DNA of 64,000 nucleotides, from contig NZ_JAHFZZ010000006.1 of assembly GCF_018603905.1 (NCBI RefSeq), positions 248,001 to 312,000 on the forward strand. Direction: 5' to 3'. The translations under genes were made by a program, and so were the position numbers. Positions 9,280-18,381 of the stretch are shown here, in pieces. The notes under the pieces were generated by a model. It was not told where the DNA came from. It saw only the letters and a list, made by a program, of their open reading frames with translations, and did not search any database. This stretch comes from Nonomuraea sp. NEAU-A123. Lineage in GTDB: Bacteria; Actinomycetota; Actinomycetes; Streptosporangiales; Streptosporangiaceae. Each line of letters begins with the position of its first letter. Position 1 is the stretch's first letter.

Positions 9280-9603
9280 CCGTGAGTCCTTGGCTCGTGG
9301 AGGAGCCGGCTTCGTTCCCAGGTCTACGCCACGGCCGATCGCGACCTGACCGTCTCCACTGAATTCTCGGACTTCGGTACGGACCTTGCGGCGCTCACAC
9401 GCTGGTTGCGCGGAGCCAGGACGTCCAGACTACGGCCGCGACTTCCGGTGCCGGCTCGGCTCGAGTCCGAGCGCCGCAGCAGGAATGTCTGGACCCGTGT
9501 ACCTCGCGGGCCGGCGTGTCCGGGACCGGGCGCGCCGCCAAACCAGGTAGCCGGTGCCCGCCGAACACCGGCCCCGGCGACCTTGACGGCGATACACCTT
9601 CCC
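9280..9603. other. Intergenic gap with a decayed coding fragment
   Basis: No intact gene is present in these 324 bp. In the plus frame starting at 9286 (after TGA 9283-9285), codons 9325-9420 read a protein-like stretch, VYATADRDLTVSTEF then SDFGTDLAALTRWLRGAR, with no ATG or GTG start. Beyond it the reading becomes Arg/Pro-rich noise. The DLAALTRWLR pattern recalls small EACC1-type effector-associated domains of actinobacterial conflict systems, but that comparison is from memory and weak. Confidence 0.3.
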
Positions 9604-10542
9604 TTACGCGGCGGTGTCCCAGCGACCGAGGGACGTGGTGATCGGGTGGCTCTCTCGTAGCCGGGACAACTCCGCCTCCGTGAGCGAGGTCGCGGAGGGA
9701 AACGTGTCGCCCACCTTCCAGCCCGCGTGAAGCACGGCTTCCTTGAGGGCCGTGATGGGGTTCCGCGTGGCGAGCCAGCCATGCAGGAACGACGCGAACA
9801 GCGCGTCCCCTGCCCCGGAGGTGCTCACCACCCCGCGCGGCGCGACACCCGCCGCCTCGATCAGGGTGCCGTCGCGCAGCCCCATGAGGCACCCGCGCCC
9901 GCCGAGTCCGACCGCGGCGATGGCGCATCCGGGATAGCGCTCGAAGACCCCCGCCACCCACTGCTCAGGCGGCCCGGCGAGCCGTTCGTGGCTGCAGAAG
10001 ACGATGTCGGCGACCTCCAGCCAAGGCCGGTTGTACGCGTCGTCGATGTCCGTGATCAGGTGAACGTCGACCGCGATCGGCACGTCCGACGCCCGCGCGT
10101 GCCCCAGCAGGGGCCGGACGAACGCGGTGTTGGTGAGTACGGCGAGATCGACGCCGCGGATCAGGCGGCGGAACACCTCGACCGGGTACTCGACGGTGTT
10201 GACCGCGGCGACGTACGGATGCCCGGAGCGCCGTCCGTCCGGAGTCACGAGCACCACCCCGAGCGACGAGCGCGGTACCGTCACCACCCCAGGACCGAAC
10301 AGCCCTCGGGTGCGTAACGACGCGTTGATCGCCTCGCCCGCGACGTCCTCACCCACGAAGGTGCACAGACGGGCCTCGTCGCCCAGGGTGCGCAGGGTGT
10401 CGGCGATGTGGCACGCGGCCCCGGACACCTCGGCTCGCATCCAGCCGGGGAAGCGTAGCGACGTGTACGGGAGCGGGAACTCCGCGACCGGCATGGCCAT
10501 ATAGAGGCTGCTGACACCGGCTACGACTATCTTGCTGCCCAT
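9604..10542 (-). CDS. PfkB-family carbohydrate kinase (ribokinase-like)
   Basis: This 312-aa protein has the ribokinase fold. A glycine-rich start (KIVVAGVSSLYM) is followed by substrate-binding segments and a C-terminal ATP/anion-hole signature STSGAGDALFASF, with GAGD at residues 243-246 and the Asp as likely catalytic base. It should phosphorylate a sugar or nucleoside; the substrate cannot be told. The ATG at 10542 is preceded by AAGGAG at a good distance. The upstream same-strand gene ends only 10 bp away, so the two form an operon. Confidence 0.88.
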   Translation of the reverse strand: MGSKIVVAGVSSLYMAMPVAEFPLPYTSLRFPGWMRAEVSGAACHIADTLRTLGDEARLCTFVGEDVAGEAINASLRTRGLFGPGVVTVPRSSLGVVLVTPDGRRSGHPYVAAVNTVEYPVEVFRRLIRGVDLAVLTNTAFVRPLLGHARASDVPIAVDVHLITDIDDAYNRPWLEVADIVFCSHERLAGPPEQWVAGVFERYPGCAIAAVGLGGRGCLMGLRDGTLIEAAGVAPRGVVSTSGAGDALFASFLHGWLATRNPITALKEAVLHAGWKVGDTFPSATSLTEAELSRLRESHPITTSLGRWDTAA

Positions 10543-10552
10543 TGCTTCTCCT

Positions 10553-11761
10553 TCAAAGATGGGGCGGGGGGACCGGATCGGTCCGTGGGATGGTGAGCGG
10601 CTGCGTGATCCGCATGAGCCGGTACATCAGGCGCCGCATGTTCTGGTCGAAGCGGCCGGGGGCCGAGGTGAGCCGTGCCACGACCGCGGCATGCAGCCCC
10701 GGCCGGTGGCAGGCGGCGGCCGCGCGCAACTGGGCGGTCAATGGCCGATCGGGCCGTAGCCGGGGCGCGGCCGAAGCCAGCAGTCCTCCGGCCGACTCCG
10801 GGTCCACATCGCCTCCCGAACCGCCCACCAGCAGGACCGAGGCGCCGCAGACCGCGCCGTACACCGCGACCGAGCCGTGGTCCCCCACAACGTGATCGGC
10901 CGCGACGAGCGCCCCGCGCCAGTCCGCCTCGGGCGGTATCAGGGCGAGCCCGTCACGGAGGCAGTCGGCCAGCCACGATCGCACCTGCCAGATGCCGTGC
11001 CCGAACCAGACGTTCGGATGGAAGAGCGCGGCCACGCGGTAGCGGTCGCGGGGCAGCTCGGCCAGCATCCGCCGGAGCAGCTCCGCACGCTGCCCGAAGA
11101 GGGACCGCGTTCCCCAGGTCGAGGTCACCACCACGAGCTCGCGATCGCCCCGCACACCGAGGGCCTGGCGGTAGGCGCGCCGCTCGCGCGCGCTGGCGAC
11201 GAGCCGGTCATGGGAGGCGTCGCCGACGACCTCGGCGACCGCGACGGCCTCCGGGCAGCTCCGCGCCAGCCGCCCGCGCTCCGCGTCGTGGGCGAGCACG
11301 ATCGCCGACGGGACCACCATGCCGTCTCGTACCAGCTCCTGGGCGCTGAGCCCGTACACGCCTCGGGCCGCGACGGCGCCGCCGCCCAGCCGGCGGCTGA
11401 CCCTCTTGTTGTAGCCCGCGCCATGCGGGATGACCACGAGCGGCGCGTGGATGTCCTCGATTCCCCCGTAGGCGGCGGAGACGGCGAGGTCGAAGCGCTC
11501 GCGGACGGCCAGTTGCCACGGCATCACCACGCCGCCGATGCGTCCGAGCAACTCGCTCACCCCGTTGCCGAAGACGTCCGGGCCCATGGTGAACACCACC
11601 TGGACGCGCAGGTCGGCGGCGAGAAGACGGACGACGTCCAGTAGACGCTGCCCGGCAGTGACCGTGTGAACGATCACAAGTACAGTCCGCAGGCTGCGGC
11701 GCGTCACCCAGCGCGCCGCATCTGGCCCTACTGGCACGCGGTACCCCTCTGAACAGGACAT
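10553..11761 (-). CDS. GT-B-like glycosyltransferase / CDP-glycerol transferase-like protein
   Basis: The protein is 402 aa from ATG 11761; a TTG start at 11878 would add 39 residues of unlikely N-terminus. A GGGGGG stretch lies 12 bases before the ATG. The fold pattern looks like two Rossmann domains: LVIVHTVTAGQRLLDVVRLL near the start, LVVIPHGAGYNKR in the middle, ELVVVTSTWGTRSLFG opening the second half, and AADHVVGDHGSVAVYGAVCG near the donor site. This resembles CDP-glycerol glycerophosphotransferase-like and related GT-B enzymes, so it may transfer a polyol phosphate or sugar onto a surface molecule. No signal peptide is seen. It heads an operon with the PfkB kinase and is divergent from the SARP regulator. 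Confidence 0.55.
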   Translation of the reverse strand: MSCSEGYRVPVGPDAARWVTRRSLRTVLVIVHTVTAGQRLLDVVRLLAADLRVQVVFTMGPDVFGNGVSELLGRIGGVVMPWQLAVRERFDLAVSAAYGGIEDIHAPLVVIPHGAGYNKRVSRRLGGGAVAARGVYGLSAQELVRDGMVVPSAIVLAHDAERGRLARSCPEAVAVAEVVGDASHDRLVASARERRAYRQALGVRGDRELVVVTSTWGTRSLFGQRAELLRRMLAELPRDRYRVAALFHPNVWFGHGIWQVRSWLADCLRDGLALIPPEADWRGALVAADHVVGDHGSVAVYGAVCGASVLLVGGSGGDVDPESAGGLLASAAPRLRPDRPLTAQLRAAAACHRPGLHAAVVARLTSAPGRFDQNMRRLMYRLMRITQPLTIPRTDPVPPPHL

Positions 11762-11990
11762 CGGGCTTTCGAACCCCCCATTTTTCGTGTACGGCGCGGT
11801 TTCCTGTCGCCGTATTCGCCCCGGCCGTAATCCCCGTCTTAACGGCTCAATCCAAGAGTCGACGGCATTCCTGGACAAAACCTTGCAACAATCGTGAAGT
11901 TGAAGAGTCAGATCAAAGGTGCGTATGGACCATTAAGCGAATACGCGGGAAACTGGCGACACGTGTTCCTTTAGCGGTGAAAGGACACTC

Positions 11991-14900
11991 GTGGAGTTCC
12001 GAATACTCGGCTCCGTGGAGTTGTGGGCCGACGGAGAGTCATGTGAGCTCGGATCTGCCAAGGAACGGTACGTGCTGGCGATCCTGCTCCTGTCGCCCGG
12101 GCAGCCCGTGTCCATCGAGACTATGATCAACCGGGTCTGGGGCGACGCGCCGCCGGCAAAGGCGCGTGAGAGCGTCCACAGCTATATCGCCCGGCTCCGC
12201 GGCCGCCTGAATCGGCGCTTCGGCGATACCCGAGCGCGGCTGAGTTACCGTTCCGGGGCTTACGTACTGGAGGTCGATCCCCAACGGATCGACCTGCATC
12301 GTTTTCGGCAGCTGAACGCGCAGGCGCGGGCCATCGCGGACAGTGGAAACCCGGAAGACGCGCTCCGCCTGCTCCGCGAAGCGGAGAATCTATGGCGGGG
12401 CGACCCTCTTTCCGGCCTGCCCGGAGAATGGGTGACGACGTTCAGGACGAGTTTGGAGAGCGAGCACCGCGCGGCGATCGGCACGCGCCTGGCGATGGAG
12501 CTCGACGCGGGCCGGCACGCCGAACTGGTCGGGGAGTTGTACGGGCTGGTCGATCAGTATCCGTATGACGAGTCGTTCATCGAACATCTGATGGTGGCCC
12601 TGTATCGCTGCGGGCGTCAGGGTGACGCGCTGGAGGCGTACCACCGAGCCAGCCACCGCCTCTTCGGCGACCTCGGAGCCGAACCCGGGCCGTCCCTGCG
12701 CGGCACGTACGAGCGCATGCTCCGCGGCGATCCGGAACTGGCCGCGCCGCCCGCCCGCCACCGCACCCCCGGTGGGCCGCTCGCCGACAACCTGCCCAGG
12801 GATGTCCAGGACTTCACCGGGCGGGAGACGGAACTGAACCAGCTGTACGCCGTGTTGGATCGTTCCCCCTCAGCGGTCGTGATCGAGGCCATCGACGGCA
12901 TGGCCGGGATCGGCAAGACAGCGCTCGCCATCCACGCGGCGCACCGGCTGAAGGACCGGTATCCGGACGGCCGGTGGTACCTCCATCTCCGCGCGCACGA
13001 TCCCCACCAGCCGCCACTCGACCCCGCCGAAGGTCTCGACGCCCTGCTGCGGCTTCTGGGAGAGGATCCCCGGCGGATTCCCGAGGCGCTGGAGCCGCGC
13101 GCGGCGCTGTGGCGGGCGTGGCTCGCCAACCGCCGGATCCTGATCGTGCTGGACGACGCGGCCGGCGCCGACCAGGTGCGGCCGTTCCTTCCCGGGGCGC
13201 CTGGCTGCCTCGTGCTGGTCACGAGCAGGCGGCGGCTCGCCGGCCTCGAAGGGGCGCGACCGCTCCCGCTGGACGCTCTGGCGCCACCCGAGGCGGCGCT
13301 GCTCTTCCGCCGGATCGTCGGCCAGGACCGGCAGCTCGACGCCGGTGACGTCAACCGGCTCGTCCACCTGTGCGGATACCTTCCGCTCGCGGTCACGATC
13401 ATGGCGAACAAGCTCCGCCACCGGCCGGCGCGCGGTGTCGGAGACCTGGTGGCGAAGCTGTCCCGATCCAGGGATCGGCTGGCCGAGATGCGCGCGGGAG
13501 ACAGGGACCTCGTCACCGCGTTCGAGCTGTCGTACCGGGAACTGTCTCCGGAGCGGCGGCACGCGTTCCGCCGCCTCGGCCTGCACGTCGGCGCCGACCT
13601 CACCGCGGGCGCGGCCGCCGCGCTGATCGGCTGTGACCTCGCGCGGGCCGAGCGCATCCTGGAGGAACTGATCGACCGGCACCTCGTGGAGGAGCCGGAC
13701 TCCGGCCGGGTCCGATTCCACGATCTGCTCCGCGCGTACGCGGGGGAGCGCGCCGCTGAGGAGGAACCTGCGGAGGAATTGTGGCGAGCCGTACACCGGC
13801 TGCTCGACTTCTACCTGCACACCGCCGACCAGGCTGATCGCGCCCTCTACCCGCACAGGCGCAGGGCCGCCGTGGACGTGGCCCATCCGCCCTCCGATCT
13901 ATCGTCTGTGAGCGATCCGCGTTCCGCCGCCGAGTGGCTGCGCGCCGAGCGGATCAATCTGGTCATGTGCGTACGCCACTCCGCCGAGCGGGGCTTTCCG
14001 GAGCATGCGGTCCGTCTCTCGCAGGCCGTCGCGACGTACCTCGAACGCTCGGCGCACTGGGAGGACGCCGCCCGCGTTCACGAGCTCGCTCGCCGGGCCT
14101 GTCAGGAGGTGGGCGACCGCGAGGGGGAGGCCCGCGTGGAGCTCGAACTGAGCTTGGTACGCAGCCGCACAGGCCACTACGCCGAGGCCTTCGAGCACGC
14201 CGTCAACGGCCTCGGCGCCTTCCGAGCCCTCGATGACCGGCGCGGCGAGGCCGACGCCCTGGACCACCTCGCCCTCGTGCACTGGCTGTCCGGGCGCAAC
14301 CGCGAGGCACTGGCGTACGCGGAGGAGGCGCTCGCGCTGTTCCGTGCCGTGGGGGACCGGCATGGAGAAGGGAACGCGCTGCTGCATGCGGGGATCGCGC
14401 TTTCGTCCCTGCGGCGTACAGAGGAGGCGGTGGCCTTCTTCGAGAGTTCGCTGGAGATCGTGGAGGAGATCGGGGATGTCGCCACCAAAGCGATGTTGTT
14501 AAACAATTTCGGAGAACTGCACCTCAACCGTGGTGATCATCGAGAGGCGCTCAGGCTGTTCCGGGACGCGCTCGCCATGATGCGGGAGGAGGGATGGCGG
14601 CAGAACGAGGCTGTGGCGTTGAACAACGTGGCCGGCGTCATGGTCCATGAGGGGCGCCGCGACGAGGCCTTGCACTTCTATCGTGAGGCCTTGTCAATTT
14701 ATCGCGAGACCGGTGACCGCCGGAACGAGGCCGACGCATTGAGCAATATCGGGTCGATGTACCTGGACACGGGGCTGACCGCTGAAGCGCTGATCCATTT
14801 CCAGAAAGCGCTTGCCATCTCGGGTGATATAGGAGATGCGTACGAAACTGCGCGTGCGCTCCAGAGGATTGGTGACACCCAGCAGGCTGGTGGGCAGTTT

Positions 14901-15131
14901 GTCCTTGCTCGGGAGACTTATGAGCGGGCGCTCTCTTTGGCTAGGGATGTGGCGGATCCCTCCCTGGTGGCGGGTTCCCTTCAGCGCCTCGGTGAGAGTC
15001 TTTTGCATATTCATGGGAGGAGTGCGGCGGAAGGGGTGTGGAGGGAGGCTTTGGGGATATTTGAGCGGTTGGGTGCGCCGGAGGCGGGTATTCTGCAGAA
15101 TCGCCTGAATGATCACGATGTGGCAGGTTGA
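11991..15131 (+). CDS. SARP-family regulator with BTAD, NB-ARC and TPR domains (AfsR-like)
   Basis: This 1046-aa regulator has an N-terminal OmpR-type winged helix (residues 1-95, MEFRILGSVELWADGES), then a bacterial transcriptional activation domain (about 96-245). An NB-ARC ATPase follows with P-loop GMAGIGKT at about 303-310 and Walker B LIVLDDAA. TPR repeats fill residues about 690-1030 (LNNFGELHLNRGDHREALRL, ALSNIGSMYLDTGLTAEALI). This is the AfsR/large-SARP layout; such proteins activate secondary metabolism or development. The GTG start has AAAGGA 6 bases upstream. The last 200 codons use more A/T third positions than the rest. It is divergent from the GT-kinase operon and convergent with another NB-ARC/TPR gene. 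Confidence 0.93.
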   Translation: MEFRILGSVELWADGESCELGSAKERYVLAILLLSPGQPVSIETMINRVWGDAPPAKARESVHSYIARLRGRLNRRFGDTRARLSYRSGAYVLEVDPQRIDLHRFRQLNAQARAIADSGNPEDALRLLREAENLWRGDPLSGLPGEWVTTFRTSLESEHRAAIGTRLAMELDAGRHAELVGELYGLVDQYPYDESFIEHLMVALYRCGRQGDALEAYHRASHRLFGDLGAEPGPSLRGTYERMLRGDPELAAPPARHRTPGGPLADNLPRDVQDFTGRETELNQLYAVLDRSPSAVVIEAIDGMAGIGKTALAIHAAHRLKDRYPDGRWYLHLRAHDPHQPPLDPAEGLDALLRLLGEDPRRIPEALEPRAALWRAWLANRRILIVLDDAAGADQVRPFLPGAPGCLVLVTSRRRLAGLEGARPLPLDALAPPEAALLFRRIVGQDRQLDAGDVNRLVHLCGYLPLAVTIMANKLRHRPARGVGDLVAKLSRSRDRLAEMRAGDRDLVTAFELSYRELSPERRHAFRRLGLHVGADLTAGAAAALIGCDLARAERILEELIDRHLVEEPDSGRVRFHDLLRAYAGERAAEEEPAEELWRAVHRLLDFYLHTADQADRALYPHRRRAAVDVAHPPSDLSSVSDPRSAAEWLRAERINLVMCVRHSAERGFPEHAVRLSQAVATYLERSAHWEDAARVHELARRACQEVGDREGEARVELELSLVRSRTGHYAEAFEHAVNGLGAFRALDDRRGEADALDHLALVHWLSGRNREALAYAEEALALFRAVGDRHGEGNALLHAGIALSSLRRTEEAVAFFESSLEIVEEIGDVATKAMLLNNFGELHLNRGDHREALRLFRDALAMMREEGWRQNEAVALNNVAGVMVHEGRRDEALHFYREALSIYRETGDRRNEADALSNIGSMYLDTGLTAEALIHFQKALAISGDIGDAYETARALQRIGDTQQAGGQFVLARETYERALSLARDVADPSLVAGSLQRLGESLLHIHGRSAAEGVWREALGIFERLGAPEAGILQNRLNDHDVAG

Positions 15132-15157
15132 AATCTGGTAGGGACCCTTTCTTGTTT

Positions 15158-15258
15158 TTGCCAATCGGCTATGGTGTACTTACTGCGGTAAACGCCTAAG
15201 TTACCGAAAGGTAAGAAGAATGCACGCCGAGATGATGATGTGGGTTGTTGGCTGGTAA
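15158..15258 (+). CDS. Candidate 12-residue peptide ORF with promoter-like upstream region
   Basis: A short ORF at 15220-15258 reads ATG CAC GCC GAG ATG ATG ATG TGG GTT GTT GGC TGG TAA (MHAEMMMWVVGW). AAAGG at 15207-15211 lies 8 bases before the ATG, an excellent ribosome binding site for so short a frame. A TTGCCA -35-like box at 15158-15163 with a weak TACTGC 17 bases later could start a transcript, or the ORF could ride on the SARP mRNA. It sits alone between two convergent NB-ARC/TPR proteins, so it is not an attenuator for a downstream gene. A secreted or internal signal peptide sensed by a TPR protein is possible; chance cannot be excluded. Confidence 0.3.
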
Positions 15259-15273
15259 CAGCTGACGACCCAC

Positions 15274-17394
15274 TCAAGTGAGGTGGTCCAGGCGGCCCCT
15301 GAGCCGGAGATACGTCGCAGATTCGGCTTCGCCAAGCACTTCCAGCGCCATTTCATAGCAGTGGTACGCCTCTTCCGGTCGGCCGGTACGTTCGGCCAGC
15401 TCGCCCAGGCCTTCCAGGGCCGCGGCCCGGCCGACCGAAGATCCCAATTGACTCATGATCTCCAGCGCGGAGCGTAGCTCGCGATCCGCCTGCTCGTGAT
15501 CGATTTGGGCGTACCCGAGAAGGATCCCCACGCGAGCCCGGTTGTAGGGGTCATCCACCCCGCGCAGCAGCCCCCGCGCCTGCTCCAGGTGAATCACCGC
15601 ATCAGGCCCCCGGCCCTGGGCCACGAGGACACCGGCGAGATCCGTGAGTCCCAGCGCGGCCTTCCGATCGGCACCCAATTCCCGATACATGGCGATCGAG
15701 GCCGTGAACCTGGCAATGGCCGCATCGTGGTCCCCCCGCCCCGCCGCGACCAGCCCGAGCCGCCGCAACGACCCCGCCTCCCTGCCCCGTTCGCCAAGCC
15801 GACGCCAGATCTCCAGCGCCTCGTCGAACCGCGCGACGGCGTCGTCATACCGCCCCAGGTCGTTCAGGCTCAGCCCCAGCCGGTTCAGCATCTTCGCCTC
15901 GGCATAGGCGTCCCCGGCCGCGCGCGCCGCCGCCAACCCCGTCTCCTCCACCCCGACGCGCTCCACGTGATGGCCCATGTACAGGAACAGCGCCCACATG
16001 GCATCGGCGAGCTGCCATGACGTCACCTCGCGCCCCCGTGCGTGCGCCAGAGTGACGGCGGCGCTCAGGTTCGCGCGCTCGGACGCCAGCCAGCCGAGCG
16101 CGTCCTGCGGGCCGCCGAAGTCCGTCGGCTCGGCGGGCGGCGGCTCGGCATCGCGGGGCAGCCCGGTACGGTACGGCCGGAGCTGACGTTCCGCGCGTGC
16201 GGCCGTGGCGAGGTACCAAGCGAGCAACCGGCCCTCGGCGCCCTCACGGGCCTCTCGCTGGTCTTCGGCCGTGACCAACTGGGCGGCGTGCAAGCGGACC
16301 AGTGCGTGATGGAAGCGGTAACGGCCGTCGGAGATGTCGGTCAGCAGGTTCGCGTCGGTCAGCTCGCCGAGCAGCCGCCTGGCCTCCATCCGAGAGATGT
16401 CGGCGAGCGCGGCCGTCGCGTCGCCGCCGAACGTGTTCCCCGGTACGAGGCCCAGAAGCCGGTACAGCCGGGCGGCGTCGGGATGGAGCGCTCGATAGGA
16501 GAGGTCGAGCGCGGAACGGAGCGCCACATCGTCTCCGATCGTCAACGTCTGCTGCTCCTCGGCCAGCGCGGTGACCATGGCGCGGAGCGGCCAGCTCGGC
16601 CGCCCGGCCAGGCGGGCCGCCGCCACGCTCAGGGCCAGCGGCAGCCGCATGCACAGTTCGACCAGCTCGGCCGCTGCTTCAAGTTGCCGGTCCAGCCGGT
16701 CGCTCCCCAGCGCGTCGCGGAGAAGTGCGAGGCTCGCCGCGGCGTCGAAGCGGTCGACGTACACCCCACGCGCTCCCTGGGCCACCAGGCTGGCCAGCCG
16801 GTACCTGCTGGTCACCACGGTGATGCTCCCCGGTGATGCCGGTAGCAGCGGTCGTACCTGAGCGGCCGTGAACGCGTCGTCGAGCACGACGAGAAGCCGC
16901 TGGTCCTGGGTCACCGTGCGATACAGCGCCGCACGCTGGGCCGGTTCGCCCGGTATGAGCTCTGCCGGGATGCCGAGAGCGTGCAGAAAGTCGCCCAGCA
17001 CCTCCTGAGGGGAGGCCGGGTCGCCGTCGGAATGTCCGCGCAGTTCGGCGTACAACTGCCCGTCCGGATAGTGCGAGCGGATCATGTGCGCCCAGCTCAG
17101 GGACAGCACGGTCTTGCCCACGCCCACCGAACCCGTTATCAGCGCGGTGACCGGCACATCCGTCGCGTCCTCCCGCAGGGCATCCAGTTCGGCGATGGCG
17201 GCTTCGCGGTCGATCAGGCGCGGGCGCGGCGGAAGCTGGCTCGGCGCGGGCAGGGAGGCCGCTTCGTGGAAATGGACCCCGCCGAATATGTTGCGGGCTT
17301 GGACAAGCGAACCATAAACTATCCCACCCGCCTCGTTATACACAATTTCCGACAGCTTTCTCCTGGCTACCACGCCGTTTCGACACCAATCCAC
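15274..17394 (-). CDS. NB-ARC/TPR NLR-like protein with N-terminal RHIM-like amyloid motif
   Basis: This protein of up to 706 aa (GTG 17394; GTG 17343 is an alternative start) has no DNA-binding domain. Residues 20-43 carry NEAGGIVYGSLVQARNIFGG followed by VHFH. This G-x3-G-x2-VQA-x2-I-x-G pattern matches RHIM/BASS-type bacterial amyloid signalling motifs described at the N-termini of actinobacterial NLR proteins. The NB-ARC follows with P-loop GSVGVGKT at 88-95 and Walker B LLVVLDDA. A winged-helix-like segment and TPRs (about 480-690, LNRLGLSLNDLGRYDDAVAR) come last. In such systems an effector with a matching motif is templated into amyloid to kill the cell. No matching effector is visible nearby, so the partner would be elsewhere. 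Confidence 0.8.
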   Translation of the reverse strand: MDWCRNGVVARRKLSEIVYNEAGGIVYGSLVQARNIFGGVHFHEAASLPAPSQLPPRPRLIDREAAIAELDALREDATDVPVTALITGSVGVGKTVLSLSWAHMIRSHYPDGQLYAELRGHSDGDPASPQEVLGDFLHALGIPAELIPGEPAQRAALYRTVTQDQRLLVVLDDAFTAAQVRPLLPASPGSITVVTSRYRLASLVAQGARGVYVDRFDAAASLALLRDALGSDRLDRQLEAAAELVELCMRLPLALSVAAARLAGRPSWPLRAMVTALAEEQQTLTIGDDVALRSALDLSYRALHPDAARLYRLLGLVPGNTFGGDATAALADISRMEARRLLGELTDANLLTDISDGRYRFHHALVRLHAAQLVTAEDQREAREGAEGRLLAWYLATAARAERQLRPYRTGLPRDAEPPPAEPTDFGGPQDALGWLASERANLSAAVTLAHARGREVTSWQLADAMWALFLYMGHHVERVGVEETGLAAARAAGDAYAEAKMLNRLGLSLNDLGRYDDAVARFDEALEIWRRLGERGREAGSLRRLGLVAAGRGDHDAAIARFTASIAMYRELGADRKAALGLTDLAGVLVAQGRGPDAVIHLEQARGLLRGVDDPYNRARVGILLGYAQIDHEQADRELRSALEIMSQLGSSVGRAAALEGLGELAERTGRPEEAYHCYEMALEVLGEAESATYLRLRGRLDHLT

Positions 17395-17949
17395 GCCTCG
17401 GCCTGGCGTCCGCTCATGCAGACTGCGCAGCCTGGAATACAGACATCACCTGCAACAATGACGGATGCGAAAACAAGCTGCAATATGCCGGGGATTTATG
17501 GTCGGCATGACGCCCTGTATTTCGCCGTCGCCGTGCGGGCGGCGATGGGCCTGCACCGGTCGGAACACACAGCCACTGAAAACCGGTGACCTGGCCCTGG
17601 CGGCTCAGCGGTGAGTGCTTGCCTCAGCTATGACCGAGCTGCTTGGCCGCTTCCGGACAGCCTGGCTGGACCAGGAAGCAGCTCTGACGGCGATATTTCC
17701 AGTTATTCGCTTGAGTTCGTCTTCTACCAGAGCATTGACCGTATAGCGGACATAGCCAAGGCCAACGGTTTCGAATGGGATCGCTCCGCCTCGCCGACTT
17801 GTAGACGGTGGCTGTTTCAGCCGACAACAGCCGAAGGCGCCGTCCCCCGTTCGTGTGCAGAGTGACACGTCGAGATCGTGGTCGGCCCGTACCTCTCGAC
17901 CGGCAAGGAGTTGGCCGAGCGGGGCCCTTCTCGGCGAGCGCCGTACGGC
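17395..17949. other. Long intergenic gap upstream of the NLR gene
   Basis: This 555-bp region has lower GC and broken frames on both strands. No ORF has a convincing ribosome binding site plus protein character. I looked for a second copy of the G-x-VQ-x-G amyloid motif of the adjacent NLR and did not find one. The part next to 17395 presumably holds the NLR promoter, but no clear -35/-10 pair stands out. Confidence 0.4.
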
Positions 17950-18381
17950 TTATGCAAGATGGTCGAATTCGCCGTCCTTGGCGCCGGCCAACCATGCCTG
18001 CCACTCCCCGAGCGTGAAGACGAGCGTCTCAACAGTGGGGGAGAGACGCATCACAACGTGGTCGCCGGCGAATGCGACCAACAGAAGGGCGTCCGACTGA
18101 TCAGGGGTGTGCAGCCATTCGGTGCTGATCAGATTGAGGTCCTCGGGTGTCGGCTTCGTCGTACGGTCCGTAACTGCGGGTGGGGGAGTAGGCAACTCGA
18201 AGTAGCCGTTCTTGGCTCCGGCGAGGAAGGACTGCCAGGCATCCGCACTTGCCCACAGTTGGGGACCGGAGGGGTTTTTCGAACCACGTAAGGTGACCCC
18301 TGCGCCGTTTTGCTTCATTTGGATGCACTGCTGGCCACTACCGCTGCGACTGCTGGAGACCCAGCCCTGCTCGTCAGTCAT
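17950..18381 (-). CDS. Tandem DUF397 protein
   Basis: This 143-aa protein has two DUF397 units. The first, residues 5-66 (WVSSSRSGSGQQCIQMKQ ... WASADAWQSFLAGAKNGYF), is canonical. The second, residues about 82-142 (LNLISTEW ... LVFTLGEWQAWLAGAKDGEF), is diverged at its start but keeps the terminal W-x2-WLAGAKDGEF. DUF397 proteins normally pair with an XRE/DUF5753 regulator encoded just upstream, as in BldB/WhiJ-like systems of Streptomyces. Here the ATG overlaps by ATGA the stop of a truncated XRE remnant. Two fused DUF397 units are unusual, since most members have one. Confidence 0.82.
   Translation of the reverse strand: MTDEQGWVSSSRSGSGQQCIQMKQNGAGVTLRGSKNPSGPQLWASADAWQSFLAGAKNGYFELPTPPPAVTDRTTKPTPEDLNLISTEWLHTPDQSDALLLVAFAGDHVVMRLSPTVETLVFTLGEWQAWLAGAKDGEFDHLA

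Noticed and set aside
15220..15258. Tryptophan attenuator leader peptide
   Set aside because: It has two Trp codons, but no gene follows on that strand for more than 2 kb, so there is nothing to attenuate.
17624..18004. A 126-codon minus-strand frame upstream of the NLR as the missing effector
   Set aside because: No amyloid-type motif and no domain; it overlaps the DUF397 gene and reads like non-coding DNA.
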